This document shows, one piece after another, positions 6,387 through 6,991 of a stretch of 6,991 bases of DNA. This DNA comes from Oscillospiraceae bacterium (GTDB lineage Bacteria > Bacillota > Clostridia > Oscillospirales > Acutalibacteraceae), in the NCBI GenBank assembly GCA_019417045.1, contig DXWE01000081.1, positions 1-6,991 of the forward strand, read 5' to 3'. Below the pieces are notes generated by a model. The model ran no database searches, was not told where the DNA came from, and worked only from the letters and a program-made list of their open reading frames with translations. Every line of letters starts with the position of its first letter. Position 1 is the stretch's first letter. The translations under genes and the position numbers were made by a program.

Positions 6387-6991
6387 CAATTGTGAAGACC
6401 GACGGCGTGCGGGAATTCGAGTTGCTGCGGCAGCTCGAGGCGCGCAGCGGCGAGGTGGATCAGCGGGTCACCGCGGCGGTGACCGAGATTCTGGAGACCG
6501 TGAAAGCGGGCGGGGACGAGGCGGTGCGGGAGTATACCCGCCGGTTTGACGGGGTGGACGCGCCGTTGCGGGAGATCGGCCGCGGCGAGCTGCAGGAGCT
6601 CGCGCAGCAGTGCGAGGCATCTGTGTATGCCTCGCTGGAACGCGCGGCCGAGAGCATCCGGACGTTCCACGAAAAGCAACTGCAGAAGACCTGGCAGATC
6701 GAGCGGCCGGACGGCAGCGTCGTCGGCCAGCGGGTGCGCGGGCTGCACCGCGTGGGCATCTACGTGCCCGGCGGCACGGCGGCCTATCCGTCCTCCGTGC
6801 TGATGAACGCGATTCCCGCCCGTATCGCGGGGGTGAGGGAGATCGTCATGGTCACCCCGCCGCCCAAAGACGGCCGGTTCAACGCGGACGTGCTGGCCGC
6901 CGCGTACATCGCAGGGGTCGACCGGGTCTTCCTGTGCGGCGGCGCGCAGGCGGTGGCGGCGCTTGCCTATGGCACCGAGAGCGTGCCGAAG
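6380..6991 (+). CDS. hisD: Histidinol dehydrogenase (3' end missing)
   Basis: Catalyses the last two steps of histidine synthesis: NAD-dependent, zinc-requiring oxidation of L-histidinol through histidinal to histidine. The first 204 codons are present and run open to the right edge; the family is about 430 residues long, so roughly half is missing. Diagnostic blocks are RVGIYVPGGTAAYPSSVLMN (residues 124-143) and CGGAQAVAALAYGTE followed by SVPK (186-204), both typical of HisD. The glutamate-histidine catalytic pair and the zinc ligands lie in the missing half and cannot be checked. The start is set by AGGAGG seven bases upstream. The ATGCTGA overlap with the preceding DUF3267 gene is seven bases, implying coupled translation. 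Confidence 0.95.
   Translation, partial: MLTIVKTDGVREFELLRQLEARSGEVDQRVTAAVTEILETVKAGGDEAVREYTRRFDGVDAPLREIGRGELQELAQQCEASVYASLERAAESIRTFHEKQLQKTWQIERPDGSVVGQRVRGLHRVGIYVPGGTAAYPSSVLMNAIPARIAGVREIVMVTPPPKDGRFNADVLAAAYIAGVDRVFLCGGAQAVAALAYGTESVPK

Overview
The window is GC-rich chromosomal DNA from a bacterium of the Bacillota (Firmicutes), most likely a high-GC gut-type clostridium such as a member of the Oscillospirales. The phylum call rests on the PolC-type replicative polymerase (PHP domain with an inserted DEDDh exonuclease, CxxC/CxxC zinc motif before the palm), which is characteristic of Firmicutes. The order-level call rests only on base composition and general protein character and is tentative. 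All genes are on the + strand.

Region 1 (left edge to 3743) is the 3' part of polC, the DNA polymerase III alpha subunit. About 1,246 codons are present and roughly 190 N-terminal codons are missing if the protein matches the B. subtilis length. All catalytic signatures in the visible part look intact, and the protein ends in a beta-clamp-binding pentapeptide.

Region 2 (3744-3994) is a 251-bp intergenic gap. Its first 180 bases are GC-rich and full of short inverted repeats without a convincing T-tract. Its last 70 bases hold a probable sigma-A promoter (TTGACA at 3928) and a small inverted repeat at the predicted transcription start that could be an operator. The short leader leaves no room for a T-box or attenuator downstream of this promoter.

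Region 3 (3995 to right edge) is the start of a histidine biosynthesis operon: hisZ, hisG (short form), a membrane metallopeptidase-like gene of the DUF3267 family, and hisD (cut by the window edge). The genes overlap by 4, 4 and 7 bases, and each has its own Shine-Dalgarno sequence, so they are very probably co-transcribed and translationally coupled. HisZ and short HisG form the hetero-oligomeric ATP phosphoribosyltransferase that catalyses the first, feedback-inhibited step, and HisD catalyses the last two steps.

The least expected feature is the 196-residue DUF3267 protein between hisG and hisD. It carries HELVH at the end of a transmembrane segment and a downstream GxxGD motif, resembling an intramembrane zinc protease. 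It has no known role in histidine synthesis and has a lower GC content than its neighbours. Everything else looks like ordinary housekeeping sequence, and I see no defence system, mobile element, CRISPR array or RNA gene.
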